64,000 nucleotides of DNA from Hirundichthys speculiger (GCA_018398805.1 JAGFBZ010001254.1:1116001-1180000), one strand, 5' to 3'; numbered from the stretch's first letter, positions 26,821-40,400 are shown. The notes: a model not told the origin generated them from the letters alone. Translations and numbers: made by a program.

Positions 26821-28758
26821 CCACTTAGATTTTACTTTTTCATCACCTCACAAGTGTTTCCCACTCTGATCTCTTGTCCATGTCTATTAAAGGATGACAG
26901 CTGTCCGTGCTGTGTTGTCTGAAGGATCAGAGATTGTGAGGGTGCAACTTAGGAGTTTGCCTTCCTTCCGAATTCGTGCAATAATCAAAATTTTCAGAAT
27001 GAAAACAGATTGACGTAACTGTGGAGGTGCACTGCCCCCCCCCCCCCAACACACACCTGCATCAGTCATGCTTATGTCCCATAATGCAATCAAAGGCTTA
27101 ATGGCAAATGCAGCCCAGTGGCACAATGCTGATGCAGGATATTCTTCTTGCGGGCAATGAGCGGACGCGTAAGTAAGTGAGTTAGGGAAATCAGTGCCAT
27201 AGAGACGCCCGTTGCTCTATGGATGTCTGTGCTTGAGTGCGCACATCTGTCTATGTCATCGTAATATTGATCACATTCACAGTTGCAAGACCATGTTGGG
27301 TAACCTGCTTGCTAGTTTGACAGGTGTCCTTGGTGACCTAATTTCTCTTGCACTTCTTTCTTTCTTTCTTTCTTTTCCTTGCCCTTCCATCACCAAGATG
27401 CAGTGCCTTAGGGGGCTGTTCATGTGACAGGTGTCCCAGTGGATATGGAAAGCACAAAGAGGAAGGTTAAATGGATGTGACCTGCCTCTGTGGCTCTGTA
27501 TGTAACAGGTCACCTGTGAGTTCACACTTAAAAACATGCTTTAGAACATAAATATGTTAAAAAAAAAAAAAAAGTGTGCGTCTGAGCCGGGGTCAGGTGT
27601 CATCTACTGTATGTGAAGAATCACTGGAGTAACGGGATGAGCAGCCGTGTGGCCCAGAGAGGGAGGAACGGTAATCACTATTCAGAACGCAAAAGCTCTA
27701 TATTATAGGGATACACCGCAATGATGCAACTCAGTCTTGCATGAAATTGAGGAACTGACAAACCGTGTTTTCATCTCCTTTTTTAAATTTTTTTTTCTTA
27801 TTTGTCAGTTTTGCACAGTTCAATAACTAGTTGAGCCCATCAGCCACTGCAGTTGAGTGACAATGTATTATTCTATTAACTTTTTTAGTCACCCCTGAAT
27901 TTTTTTTCTGACTGCAGTGAAAAAAAAGCAGCTGATTGAAGCATACTTCCGTGACGCCTGGAAACTTGTGTCTGCGTCTGGAAGGCTGAGTCCTTGTGAC
28001 TGAAGGAGAGAGACCTTGCTTTGACGTGCTACAAAAATATGTCCAGGAGAATGGGTGATAAAAGGGTTTTTGGGAAGGGACTGTCAGCAAAAATGAATTT
28101 CTGCAGAAGACGACACAACGGTGGCGACGGTCCAGTGGTTCGCCGCGTACCGCCGGTTATTTGGCAATGACAGCTTTTCAAACACTGCTTTGTGTGACTT
28201 GATCTCTAAATTACAGCATAAATCGGAACCAACAAAATCTACCTGGGTTCAGGAAAAGTGTATTTTTGACTTGTCTAGACCAGTGTTATTAAGGTCCTCC
28301 GCTTATTGTGTTGAATGTCCTGGTCCTTACAATTCAAATATGAGTTCAAGGGAGAGAAAGAGAGAGAGAGAAAAAAACAAGGTTCAACAAAACTCAGGGA
28401 CACTTGCATTTTACATTGTTAAATTTTTCAGATCTTCTCTCTGTGGAATGTGCTTCCTCTTTTCATCTAGTCTGATTGCTTCCATCCTGGTCGTTAAATA
28501 GAATTATTATAAAAAAAACAGTTCTGTATTGCTATTAACCTTGTTCATCTACCACCTTTTTTAGACCTGATAGCCACAGTGACTGACTGTGCGAACAGTA
28601 AATTGCTCTTTGATCTGATGTATACTGATGCTCATTTGCATTTTTCTAAATCTATGTTGTATATGTAACTGTTAGCAGTACGCCATATGCATCATGCTTA
28701 GTGACTCCATTTCAAACACAATCCAAAACAGTTTCTGTTCAGTTTATTTCATAATCAA
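26821..28758. other. AT-rich sequence with homopolymers, no gene
   Basis: It holds a C13 run (27035-27047), a TTTC microsatellite (27353-27377) and an A run near 27560. A plus-strand open frame of 126 codons at 28121-28501 begins in GC-rich sequence but ends in low-complexity RERKREREK sequence from a GA-rich tract; I do not support it as a gene. Confidence 0.4.
27353..27377. repeat. (TTTC)n microsatellite
   Basis: About five tandem TTTC units. Confidence 0.9.
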
Positions 28759-28793
28759 AAATACTTTATTTATCCCAGAAGGAAATGAAATTA
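28759..28793 (-). mobile_element. Rex1/Babar-like LINE 3' terminus
   Basis: The complement contains ccttctgggataaataaag, matching the terminal block of the LINE at 42225-42710 (ccttctgggatcaataaag). Only the last few dozen bases are present, an extreme 5' truncation. Confidence 0.65.
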
Positions 28794-28939
28794 TTGCAGT
28801 AACTGTCATGATTTAAGCCTCTTCAAAGATTCATTGTAGACTGTTTGATTAGCAAAGCTCACATAAACACATATTTTATTCAGAACAGAACATAGAAAAC
28901 ATATTAAATATTGAAAAGGAGGCATTTTAACATTTCATG

Positions 28940-29570
28940 TAAAATATTAGCTAATTTTGAACTCGATGGCAAAAACACGTCTCAAAACACATTTAAACAA
29001 CAAAAGGCTGAAAAAACAAGTGGTACGAATGAGAAACACCTGAAGGAATGCTTTGTAACTAATCAGGTTAACTGAAGAGAGCATCTTTGGAAGTCTCTCA
29101 GGAGTAAAGATGAGCAGAGGTTCACCTGTGATTAATGGGGTCTACAAATTATTAAACAATTTCAGAATTAATGTTCCTTAGTCTAAAATTGACTTTGAAT
29201 ATCTCAACATCTACAGTACATTATATTATTAAAATATTCATCAATACTGAAGAAACTTCTGTGCACTTGGGACAACCCAAAAATCAGTATTTTATGCTCG
29301 TGATCTTCAGGCCATCAAGCGTCACTGCATTAAGGACAAGTTTCTGTGATGGAAATCACTGCATGGGCTCAAGAAAACGTCCAGAAGTCCCTGTCGAAGA
29401 ACACAGTTCACTGTGTCTTCCACAAATTCAGGTTAAAGCTGTGTTTTGAAAAGAAGAAGCCATACTGTGTGTGCACATGATCCAGAAATGTGACTGTCTT
29501 CTCCGAACCACAGCTCATTGAGATGGACTGCACCCAGAGTCACACCAAACCTGCCCCACATTACTGCATT
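28940..29570 (+). pseudogene. Tc1/mariner transposase remnant
   Basis: A Tc1-type transposase, the enzyme that cuts and pastes the element at TA sites, can be followed across three frames. It starts MSRGSPVINGVYKLLNNF at 29109, then TLNISTSTVHYIIK (helix-turn-helix part), KSVFYARDLQAIKRHCIKDK, VMEITAWAQENVQKSLSKNT, FHKFRLKLCFEKKKPY and HMIQKCDCLLRTTAH. The upstream bases with 'caaaacacgtctcaaaacac' and 'caacaaaaggctg' match the usual 5' leader of this teleost Tc1 family. Several frameshifts and a stop after RTTAH break it, and the whole DDE catalytic part is missing. It is a dead 5' half. Confidence 0.85.
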
Positions 29571-29667
29571 TTCAGGACCTCTTGGACATTAGACTAAAGA
29601 TTTGGTGCTTTTTAGTGTATTTTTCACAAGGTGCTACATAAATGTTATGAAATGTTGCATTTTAGGC

Positions 29668-30182
29668 CAGTGGTCCCCAACCCTCGGTCCCTGGCCCGGT
29701 GCTGGTCCATGGGTCATTTGGTACTGGGTCACAGAGAAAAAATAACTTTTTACTTTTACCGTTTGATTTACTATCCGATTCGAAATTATGTTTTATTTTT
29801 AAAAATGACCAGATTGTCTCCATTACATCCGTCTATGACTTACTCTTGACACATGACAAGACTTCAAGATCCATGTCTCGGTCATGTGACCCTCAAACTG
29901 GCAAAATGAGTAAAACACAAATGTCTTCATAAAGTCTCTTTGACCGGAGAGGACGTTACCAATGTTCTGTTGTTGGTGTGATGTTACGCCTCTAATAAAG
30001 TTGCACGTAAATACACAGCGGATTTATGTTTATTATAACGTATAGAAAATACCACAGTTTTTATGCCGGTAGTATCATGTTATTTTGTTGTATTTATGTG
30101 CGGCACATTTTACTGATTGGTCCATGAAAATATTGTCTGACATTAAACCTGTCTGTGGCACAAAAAAGGTTGGGGACCACTG
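29668..30182. mobile_element. hAT MITE with exact target-site duplication
   Basis: The terminal inverted repeat cagtggtccccaacc occurs at 29668 and, complemented, at 30168-30182. It is flanked on both sides by the identical 8-base duplication ttttaggc (29660-29667 and 30183-30190). An 8-base duplication with a CAGTGG start is diagnostic of hAT. At 515 bases with no transposase it is non-autonomous. The identical flanks imply a fairly recent insertion. Confidence 0.93.
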
Positions 30183-30479
30183 TTTTAGGCCACATCACTG
30201 CCTTTTTCTGACCCCAGCCAAGTAATATCGTCTTAAACATAGCGTCGTCATATCAATGCTGCTATAGGCCTGCACTGCAGGGGGACACCAACATGATCTG
30301 CTGAGTGATGTCTCCACCCCTCTTTGCTTCCCTCCTTTCCTCTTCTTCCTTCAGCTCAATCCATTGTTAATTAGGAGCACCTCATAAATTTAACTGTGCA
30401 ACACTGTTCCTGTAGTTTTTTGTGCTGTTCTGCCCCCTTTTTTTCTTTTTCTTTCTGTATGTTGCAGGCCTGAGTTTCC

Positions 30480-31063
30480 ACAGTTACATACCAACCTGCA
30501 GGTTCATCCAGCGTTTACCTCCACCTGTGTGTCGAGATGTCCCTGGGATATCAACTAACATGTTGACCAGCAGTCTTATCCTCTGACCACCTCAGTGTTG
30601 CTGCCTACATCTGCTTACACAGTCATCTCTGTAGAGCGTGTACTAACAATGTATCAGTCAGAATAATAAGTGCATGGAATTCTTAGTTCTCCAGTTAATG
30701 GATAATTATTATTTATACATTTTGTCTAATATAGTATTGCCAGGATATATGTGCTCTCCTCTCTCTGTCCTCCATTGTCTCCGTCCTATCTCTCTCCTCT
30801 TTTCTTTATGTGGCTGGACTTAGGCAGGAAGGTCCCTCCTTATGAGCCAGGTCGTGCTCAAGGTTTCTTCCTTTTAAAGTAGAGTTTTTCCTTGCCACTG
30901 TTTGGCTTAATTTTTTTTTTCTCCTGCTACAGGAGTTATTTTATACTTGCCATTTTTCTTTGATTAGGATTTAATATAACTTTTCTCTGTAAAGTGCCTA
31001 GAGACAACTTGCATTGTAATAGACGCTATACAAATAAAATTGAATTGAACTGAATTGAATTAA
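30480..31063 (+). mobile_element. LINE2/Maui-like retrotransposon 3' end
   Basis: From about 30770 the sequence has the blocks I recognise at the 3' end of abundant teleost L2-like LINEs: 'gctcaaggtttcttccttt', 'agagtttttccttgccactg', 'gtaaagtgcctagagacaac', then 'gctatacaaataaaattg' and tandem AATTG units. The part from 30480 to 30770 is less certain. No reverse transcriptase is attached. Confidence 0.75.
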
Positions 31064-34000
31064 TACATGTGGTTGAACCTAGCAAAATGCAAAAAGTGAT
31101 CATCTCACACTTGGATCCTTGCATGCTGTGATTCCCATGTGAACTACGGTCTCACATGGGAGTCAAACCTGTCTTCAAAATGAATGTCTGCAAACTTATT
31201 CAACTCCCATCATTCCTATCTTTTGAAATGAAGTCTGTCGCAAAAGGGAGAGCTCACTTTCAGTCTCAAAACTTGCTCCAGTATGTCATGGACCTGAAGA
31301 TACAAGACAGACTGTGAAGAAAAAAACAAAAAACAAAACAGGAATGGTCACCCTCAGTTGCTAATAACCTTAGTTTTTGACACCATTGTTCTAAACTGTG
31401 TTTTCTATTGAAACTGTATATCAACCAAATATTAAGTTTAATCAAACCTGTCTAAAAATGTTATATTGTCTGTTGCTTGCCATTGCCCTTTATAGGATAT
31501 GATCAAGTGGCTAAATGTATTGCTAAATGCTAGAATTATGGAAAATATACCTGCTTTGAGAAGAAAAAAATAAAATATAATAATAAGATAAATATTTTCC
31601 ATGTGTTGTCTCTTCTCAAGTTCAGCAGAACATTTAAAGAAGCATTTCTCTCCTGTTCTATTTGATGTTCTAACTTCCTCTTTCTTTAAAGTCTTACCAT
31701 CTGTTTCATCTCACTTTTGCATTTTCCACCTGACCTCCTGTCCCTCTCACCCCCCACCTCCCCACCTTATTGAAAATAAATAAATCCATTCTTTCTTTCT
31801 TTTTTTCTTTGCCCTACTTTGGTTTGAAATGCTCCCCAAGATGCATGATTTTTTACTTTTGATGTTATCTTGATTTAAGTATTTATATACAAGTTTACGT
31901 CTGCTGATGAAAAGTAAAACATTTGACTCAGACATGTAAACCACAGACCTTCACAGCAGTGATACAGAGGAGTGTTGCATTGGTCCAGTATTTTGCTTTC
32001 ATTATATCATAAACTGAAATGTCCCATTGCAGGATCAGAGGACACGAGGGACACAGTTCACTTTGAAATTTTGCAGTCACACCAACAGTGTTATGGATTT
32101 AACATCTCTGTGATAAATATACTTCTTAGTCCTATTCTCAGTAGTGTCACATATTTTTTTTAAAAATTGGAATTCATGAAATTCTAAATAATGAAAGTCT
32201 CTCCTCCTGTAATGACTCAGCAGTCATTGCTTAGATTCCATATCTGTGTGGCTGACCAATCTCACCAAGAGTGTCACATTGAGCAAGGCAATATAAAATA
32301 TCAACTGTGCAGATAATGATGGGAGCACTCTGGGGCCCAATTTCTCCCTGCGGGGTGGTGATGAGCCCCTGCCAACATGTGTACTCTTGCACCTCTCTTG
32401 CAGTGTCCCGTGTCTCCTGTTGGCAAAAACCACCCAAACTTTGTATTCAAGCCCAAGTAACAGCTCCATGTCTCTTTACTTTATTATGTCAAGCATTGCC
32501 AACGATGGGCAATGATGGCTATAAAATGGAGCTGGCTCATAGAGCCACAGCACACATCAGTAGATATCTTGGGTTTCTTCATCACCTCTGCTACTAAGAG
32601 ACTCAAGATGTCTACTGGGAGGTAATGATGGAAGTTGCAAAGGAAGAGAAAACAAAAGAGTGACTGAGCCAGACACTGAACAACAGTAACTCTTGGACAA
32701 TGTCAAAAGTGATTTAACATCCAAGGGGGACTCTCTCTGCCAAAAATTGCAGTCAGAAAACAAAAATTTGATTCTTGTTTGATTTGATGTCTTGTTGTAA
32801 TAGTATGGACAAAGATAGCCTCTGTCAGTGTCCATTAAATCAACCAATCCAGCCACTTATCTGCCATCTATATCAACTTCAATCCCATTCAGGGTCACAA
32901 CAGGATATTTTACTCTTCTTTTGTTTAATCTGTTTATACTTTTTTCTTTTATTTGCCAGTTTGGGCCACCAACCCCACCACAAACAAGGAAAAACTGATG
33001 CGTATTGTCAAGGTATTACACAGCGCAGGTGTGAACGTAAATGATCTTAAATTGTACAAGGTCAGGGCTGGGTCCATCTCAGCTGATCCAACCCATCCTG
33101 TTTTTAATGACTTCACGTTACTGCCATCTGCTCATAGCCAGAATGCAGAACAAACAGGCTTTCAAACCAAGACTTTCCAATGTGTACTATTGCCTTTCTA
33201 TTATTGTCTTTATGTGTATGTTCCTCTGTATGTGTCTCTGCTGGCTGTACTACAAATTACCCCTCTGGGATAAAGATACCTAAGACCTAGAAATGTGCTT
33301 AAAAAAACGTGTTAAAAGAGGTGCTGTATCCCTCACTTGAGGGAGCCGATGCCCCAAGTATAGCATTTTTGTTTTTTTATTTAAATACCTCCCTCACCAA
33401 AACACACACACACATACAGTAGCTAATAAGATGCTAAGATGATTCATTGAATATTCCCTGTAATCATCTAGAAATCAAGAAACAGACCCTAAGAAAAGTC
33501 CAAATGAAAAACAGCTTGTGATGTTCTAATGTAGACTTTAAGGAGAGAGATCATATGAGCTGTGGCTCCTATGATCCCAATGAAAGGAAAACACCCTCGA
33601 CATTTTATAGAGGAAACTCAAAGAAATGAAAAGAAGGTAGAAATAGCAGGGAAGAGCGACGTTCTTGCTGCCAAACTACAGCCTTAATAAAAAGGCAGTA
33701 TCTAACTGGGTGATGCAGGACTCTACATAACAATGCTTGTCGTTGTAGTCGGAGGTAGAAAATGGGAGTGTGGACAATGAAAAGCACTAACACTGTTATC
33801 ATTGACTGTCTGTTTGTGCGAGATGCGATGTGACAGCTGAGTGGAGCTGTGAGGGCAGTGATGAGTCCACAAATGTTAGCCCCAGGGACCACTGGGTTAG
33901 GGGGGTAGGTGGTGGGAAGGGGTGAGTGGGTGGCGGTGTACGCCAGGGAGAGGGAGGGTCGGGAGGTTATCAAGAACTGGTGAGGGTAGACCATCTGCAG

Positions 34001-36492
34001 CCCAGCAAGGATTCTCTTCCTACCACTCTGATCTCTACTTTAATGTTCAAATATTTTACAATTTAGTCAAAATTCTTTGATGAGACACAACTGAAAAATC
34101 CAGGTGGGGATATTGAACTCATAATCATACATTTTTGTAAAATGATTTTTTTGAATGTCGAGACGAGAAGCTTGATGTCACTCATGGCTGGAACAGAAAA
34201 TGTGTGTCTGGGAGACTGGGCTGTACCAGCAGGCGGTACTTCATATATGTCATCTTATAAATGTAGATTTGTGTTTCAGTGACTGCTGTATCAGGACATG
34301 GGACATATATAGTAAGACTGAAAAATGTAAAAGTTTACTATTTATTTAGACTATCTGCACAAACAGATTCCATCTGCCAACATACAAATACTTTTACAAT
34401 TCTGAAAAACAGGCCATAAATAATTCAGGATGTCCTGATAGAGAACAACTACATATCCTGATAACTGTTAAAGCCTCCCAGGTTGTTCAAAGAGATTCCC
34501 TCTAACATCTGTATCAAATTAACCCCGCCTGTACTCAGACAACGGGATTACACTTTACATTATTTTCATAAATAAAGAGGTTAAAAGAATTTAGTCCCTT
34601 ATTATTTCAAGTGGTGAAATTTACTACTACAGTGATCATGTAAATAAAATGAAAATAGCTTAAGTTGTATCACAGTTTAAACCTGGGGATAAACACCACT
34701 TGCCAAATGACAGGTCAGTTTCTATTCCATATGTTGGGAGAGAATTTTTTTTAGATAATGTTTTATTACATTCTTCAAAGTCAAAATATTTCCTTTCTAT
34801 TTGGTATTATTCCCTTCTTGTATGACTTGGGTCAAATGTTCTGGGTTTCCTTTCACAAGCCTCTCACAAGAGTTTGCTCAGAGGTTTTTTGAAGCATTTG
34901 TAATGTGTTGGGGGGGGTCACGATGGTAGGGGGTATGACATTTTTAACGAAGTAGAAGCCATTTCCTGCATTCTGGTGCATTTAAACAAATTGTTAAGAC
35001 ACTTACTTTCACCTGTAAGTGAACATTTGATTCAAAGATGAATTCCGAGAAATGTTCAACAATAAGGTTGTTTTCACACAAGTTGGTGTGCATCAAATTA
35101 CACTGTATCATTTTTTTAGTTAGCTCAGTTTCTGTTCAGATAATTTTATTTTCACTCCAGCTGAAACACCACACCATATGTCATGTGACAACAGTCGATG
35201 CCTGTCATTGGTCAATAGCAGTCTTGGCACAGCGTCATGTTTCCATCACAACCAGCCTGATGTGAGGCACTGAAAAGCATGGTGAAAGAGCAATTGTACA
35301 TTGTTGACCCAGAGTAGATTATTTTATTATCTATATTATTTGATTGTACCACTTGAGTAAAGCTTGTAAACGAAGCAGCTAGGAAGCCGTTTGTTCGCGA
35401 CTACTAGGATTACTGTCTTTTGTCATGTCTACTTTTCCCTCACAACAGACAATGTGCTGTCCAGCACTAGGGAAGCCTCTTTCACTCAGACATGTACTAT
35501 GCAGCCTGTAGCAGGGTTGCCCCAAGGTTGTGGCAAAGTCCTTCACACCACAAATGAACGGCACCAGAGCTCAACAACAGCCATCTTGGTGCGCACCAGA
35601 GTGCAGTTTGTTATGTTCACACTGACCCAAGTGAACAACGCTCATGACCAAATAGGTGCAGTGTGAAAATGATCTTAGTCTTCATTCAACTAGTTTATAA
35701 TATGCATCAGCCTATTTTTTTTTTATGTGACAAAATGAAAGTGTGACTCACTTTCTTCTGCTTTTTATGGAATTTCCTAATGTCCACTGTGTATGGTGAG
35801 AAAGGGGATATTGCGGACAATTGATCGTCAGCCAAAGAAAAATTAGCCTTCCAATCCATACGACTGTAACAAAATAAACAAGGTAAAGATTCATACAATT
35901 TTCTTATTGTTTAGTTGAATGCAACATCGATTTAACATAACACAGGGCTGACTTTAAGGTCATGCAACAAAAGAAAATGGTTTTAGCATAACTTGGACAT
36001 TGTCAGATGGCGATGGGGGTGATGTTGCCCTATCAAGTTTTAAACAGCCTGCACTGACGGTTCAAGTCTGTCATAAACTTTATGCCAGACACGTTGATTT
36101 GAGTTTTATTGTTTCTTTTGTCTCACAAACCATGCCGTCTATGTAACTCATGGCGTGTGGCCCAACAGAGACTTCCCCCTTTTTCCTCCAAATGTAATAA
36201 TGCTTACTATGGTGAAAAGGTTAAATTTTAATTTTATCAGACAATAGGACATGTCTCCAAAAATGTCCTGAGAATGTCAAAAATGTTTGACATTCTCATG
36301 TCCTCATGTCCTGCCATGGTGTTCATACTGGTGTATGATTGTCAGAACAGATAAATGTGGCACATCTGGAAATTGTACCCTGGGATGAACCAGACGTGTG
36401 GAGGTCCATAATTCTCTTCCTGATATCTTGACTGGTTTCTTTTATATGATGTCGCACAGGGAAACAGCATATTTGGGATGTGCCTTAAAATA
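31064..36492. other. AT-rich sequence, no gene recognised
   Basis: It contains a small SINE trace at 32855-32910, a short inverted repeat tcccatgtga / tcacatggga near 31132-31160, a 13-bp perfect hairpin at 36269-36298 (tgagaatgtcaaa with loop aatg), and CA repeats near 33400. Open frames in 32224-33283 are short, overlapping and unrecognised. Confidence 0.4.
32855..32910 (-). mobile_element. Possible SINE 3' fragment
   Basis: The run 'ccattcagggtcacaac' next to ATC-type tail sequence resembles the 3' end of the SINE family at 14249-14355. It is short and could be coincidental. Confidence 0.3.
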
Positions 36493-36849
36493 CAGTCATG
36501 GAAAAAATTATTAGACCACCATTTTTTCTTCACTTTCTTGTTCATTTTAATACCTGGTACCACTAAACCTCATCATGTGACTAAAACAGAAAACACTGAA
36601 TGCATAAAAGCAGTGTTTTTGGCAGTACAACGCCATAGCTATTGATGTAAAAACTTAAGTGATTTAGGTCATAATCAAGAAAACCATGGAAAATGGTAAG
36701 ATATCAGCTCTTAAATAAAACTCTTATGAGCAATCTTTGTGGTTATCGTTATGTTTGTCCAAACAAATGTACCTTTAGTTGTACCAGGCATTAAAATGAA
36801 CAAGAAACTGAAGAAAACAAGGGTGGTCTAATAATTTTTTCCATGACTG
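36493..36849. mobile_element. Tc1/mariner MITE with about 75-bp inverted repeats
   Basis: Inverted repeats starting cagtcatggaaaaaattatt extend about 75 bases from each end (36493-36567 and 36776-36849) with only a few mismatches. TA dinucleotides flank both sides (36491-36492, 36850-36851), as Tc1/mariner transposition creates. The 357-base element has no open frame, so it is an internal-deletion derivative. The closely matched arms suggest it is not very old. Confidence 0.9.
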
Positions 36850-36859
36850 TATATCCTCA

Positions 36860-36925
36860 GGTGTGGCTTGAATTGGTTATCTACTGGGTGGCAGCACCAG
36901 TTGAAACCAGTTGTTACCGCTCCAT
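36860..36925 (-). mobile_element. SINE head fragment
   Basis: The stretch ggtggcagcaccag and the bases around it (36869-36922) parallel 12690-12745, including ggtggcagctccag. It therefore looks like the 5' end of the same degenerate SINE, cut off from its body. Confidence 0.4.
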
Positions 36926-37204
36926 CGTCGATTAATAAATATCTGGTTTTGAAGCAACTATACCAATCTCTCTCTCATTAGACTGGCATTTAGCGAATAG
37001 AAATGATTTTGGTAATCCTAGGTGACCTAAACAGGAAAGGTTTTGTAAATATGTGTGTGTGTTTGTGTATGTGTCTGTACATTTTATATTATTAGAAATT
37101 ATGTATTATGGTAAAACACTAGCAAGAAATGATACATGACTATTCATTGGTGGGGAAGGGTTAGGGTTTAATAAGCTTTGCTTCCCCTTACTCCTTTTTG
37201 AACA

Positions 37205-37254
37205 TATTCTTCTTCTTACTATTATTATTATTATTATTAATAAGAAGAAGAATA
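37205..37254. repeat. (ATT)n microsatellite inside a 14-bp inverted repeat
   Basis: The arm tattcttcttctta (37205-37218) is exactly complementary to 37241-37254, and the loop is a run of ATT units. It can fold into a hairpin with a trinucleotide loop. Confidence 0.85.
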
Positions 37255-37279
37255 AGAACACTTGTTTGAAAAAAAAAGC

Positions 37280-37435
37280 ATACATTCATTCATAATATAC
37301 CCATACCAATTTCAATCTGTCTATACCCATTTCAACCCTTTTCAGGATCAAAGGGAAACTGGAGCCTATCCCAGCTGCCACTGGTCGAGAGGCGAGGTAC
37401 ACCCTGGAAAGGTCGCCTGTCCATCACAGGGTGAG
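37280..37435 (-). mobile_element. 5'-truncated tRNA-derived SINE
   Basis: On the minus strand it carries the blocks 'ggacaggcgacctttccagg', 'gctgggataggctccag' and an ATGAATGAATG-type tail. The body matches the SINE at 50613-50957. The tRNA-like head is missing. Confidence 0.75.
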
Positions 37436-40400
37436 TCGGTAAATGTTGATGCTAATTCATGTTGTGCTTTGTCCTCCCGATTCATTCTAAGAAATCCAAA
37501 TGTATAATAGAGAACAGCTATTGAAAGAGGTAGTAAGACCAGATTGCAGATGACATTAGGCATTGATCTATCAATGTGCTGCTGTGCTGCACTCCCTTTT
37601 AACGAAGCCTCAGGAACATACACATTCGTCTATTGCTCTGGGATCAACCAAGCTCAGCAAAAGCAAAACTAATCACAGATGCCACAAAGAATGAGTTTGA
37701 CAGCAGTGAGAGAGAAGAAGAGTGTGTCTGCACTCCTAGTGTGGGTGGATTGCTGGGTGCCTTTTGCTCAAGAAAGGCAAAATCCGAAAAAACATTAAAC
37801 ATTTTAAATAGCTGCAGCTAACTCCAGCTTACCCAATCGAACCCATTAATTAAAAAGACATGCCCGGTTGAAGCTCAAATGAAATCTCTCTTATTCACTG
37901 TAAGAGATGTCTGGAAGACTGATCTTTTTCCTGCACCACGGTAAAACCATTTAATGTTGGCTACAGGTTTAATTCATAATTGGATGAGGATGTTTTACGC
38001 CAGGTAGAGAAAAATGATGATGGGTTAATCTATTCCACTACTTCACCACACTCCTCATCCCCCTCTGAATCACACTCCCCTAACTCAAATTCTTTTTCAC
38101 ATGGTGTTTCAGTGTGAGGATGGCAAATATACAGTCATATACAGTCACCCTGCTGCTAAAACACTGAAGGAGTTCTTGTCTTCAGTGTTTTGCATGTCAA
38201 GTTGAACTTGATTTGTCACACTGGAACTAAATTCTATAGGATTTTGCTTTTTTGACTTCATACATTTGAAGACCACTTAATATGGTTTACCTCCACTGTT
38301 GTACCCTTTGGTCTTTGGAATTGCTAAATTGAAAGCCTGCTATCAATTGTTTAAGGATTTTACCCAAGAACAGTAATGCTATGATGTGATGACCAAGCCG
38401 CAACCTCATATGGTGAGACACGATGATAATGATCAAGTGTTGTTTCTTGAATGGCCACTTGAGGCTACCTCAAAAAGGAGGTCAAACTCCACAGACCTCC
38501 ATCAGAAATAAGCACATTGGCAACTTGGTAAATGCTAAAATGGTCAGCATGTATTTATAACGATGTTTAATCTTATTGAGAAGGTTCTACAACGAGCTGC
38601 ACAATATGGATCTCATTCATTTACTGGGTTTAAATGAACCACACTAGGTTTTAATTCTGAGATAAATCATAGATAATCAAGTTAGTTTTTTAGTTATGAC
38701 TGAACCCTGGATGTTAGCCCTCAAAACCATGCTATGAATGAGCTTCCAGCTATCCTGTTTATAGGTAACATTGATCAATTTTGTCTTTTTTTTTTGTCTA
38801 CTAGTGGTCGCTGTCAGTTTTAGAACCCCCAATTAAGATGCTACTGTAGAGAAATCAAATGCATCTTCCTGTGCATAAAATCAGTGAAGTGTCCTTATTT
38901 AAGGGCTCTTGTTCTGCATCAGGTTGGGGAGTACAGTATGAGAAGTGAGGGAGGAATTTCTGCAAACTGCTCAAAATGAAAAACCAGAGTTCACCCTAAG
39001 GTTAAAAACAACCAAACACAAGCTGAACGATGTTGTATATGCTGTTCAGTTCAATGAGGAGTGCGCAGACCTTTGTGGAGGAGCCTCCTTTGAGGACAGC
39101 AATGTACATCATCAGAGACGGTAGATGATTCGAGCAATAAGTTAAAGAAATCATCAATGTTAAGCAGGAACATGTTGAATACATATAATGAAGCAGTTTT
39201 ATAAGCACTAACACATTAAATCAGGTGGCAACAACATTTCACATGATGGCTGGGTATGTGTACAAATCACAGGTGAGACTGACTGTTACAATAACAGAAG
39301 GAGGCTGGGAAGGTCAGAGAGACAACTGATGACTTTTACAGTGTCAGTGACCCCGAAAGGGCTTAAATGTCTGGAACCAAAGAAAAGTCATTTAGAAATT
39401 AAGAACTCTGAATATAAGATGCTTAATTGATTCCACTTCAAAGACTCCTTAAATACTGTAAAAAATCATTCTTATGGTGAAATCATTTAACCAAACCAAC
39501 CTTGATTCTATTGATACAAGCAAGCCGTGATGATGAAATATGCAAATATGTAGCAGTCACATTGCACAAAATATGACTCTTAACAATTATATTGTTATAT
39601 AGATGTTGTCATGGTATTTTCTTTTGAATGTTTCAAAGTTTCCATAGATTCTATCAGAAAATTCCTGCACTTTTTCAGCTTCATAATACTTTTACATTAC
39701 TCCAAGCCAAGATTATAAAATAATGTGACTTCTTAAGAGACTTCAAAACTATTCAGTGTAATTTGTTTACACTTCGAACCCTTTTATTCATAATTTAACA
39801 TTGTGTGTATGTGTGTGTGTGTGCACTGAAATGAAATCTATCAGAAAAACAAACAAAAGGCACTTTGGAAAATAATGAGGCTCTCATGCTGGCTGGAAGG
39901 CTCCTTAGCTCTGTTCAAGGAGAAAGTGAAAAGAAACTACCCAAACAAACTCAGCATAATTGCATGTAAAGTGAGAATATTTTTACGGAGTTAATCAGGG
40001 CCATAGGATTTGTTTATTTGAAAAGAAATCTGAAATTAAATAAATATCAGTTAAAACTAAAAATGAAGTTTCGATGATGACTTTGAAAAGCAGAAAATTC
40101 CATTTAAAAGCTGCAACAAAGGTTTATTTTACTTTGAATTTAAATTGTATTGTAGATTACTGACTGAATTACCATCACTATGATTACTCATCACAGTGTT
40201 GTGTTTTTATGAAGTTTCCTAAACAAGTCCTCACATGCTGCGAAGTGCAGAAATACACAAACAGCAGTAGTTGAGTTAGTTTGGATGTGTGAAGCGGTCC
40301 CATTCACCAGCTGGGAGTATGTCCATTTGTTTGATTTTACCAGGAATAAAAAAAAGATGGTCTCCTTCCAGGAAAGAGCTCTCCACCTGCATGCCTGGAC

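Noticed and set aside
28121..28501. 126-codon frame beginning MATVQWFAAYRRLFGND
   Set aside because: The GC-richer start looked exon-like, but the C-terminal half is translation of a GA-rich tract and no domain is recognisable.
29631..29932. Two overlapping open frames in the hAT MITE
   Set aside because: They lie inside a 515-base non-autonomous element and resemble no transposase.
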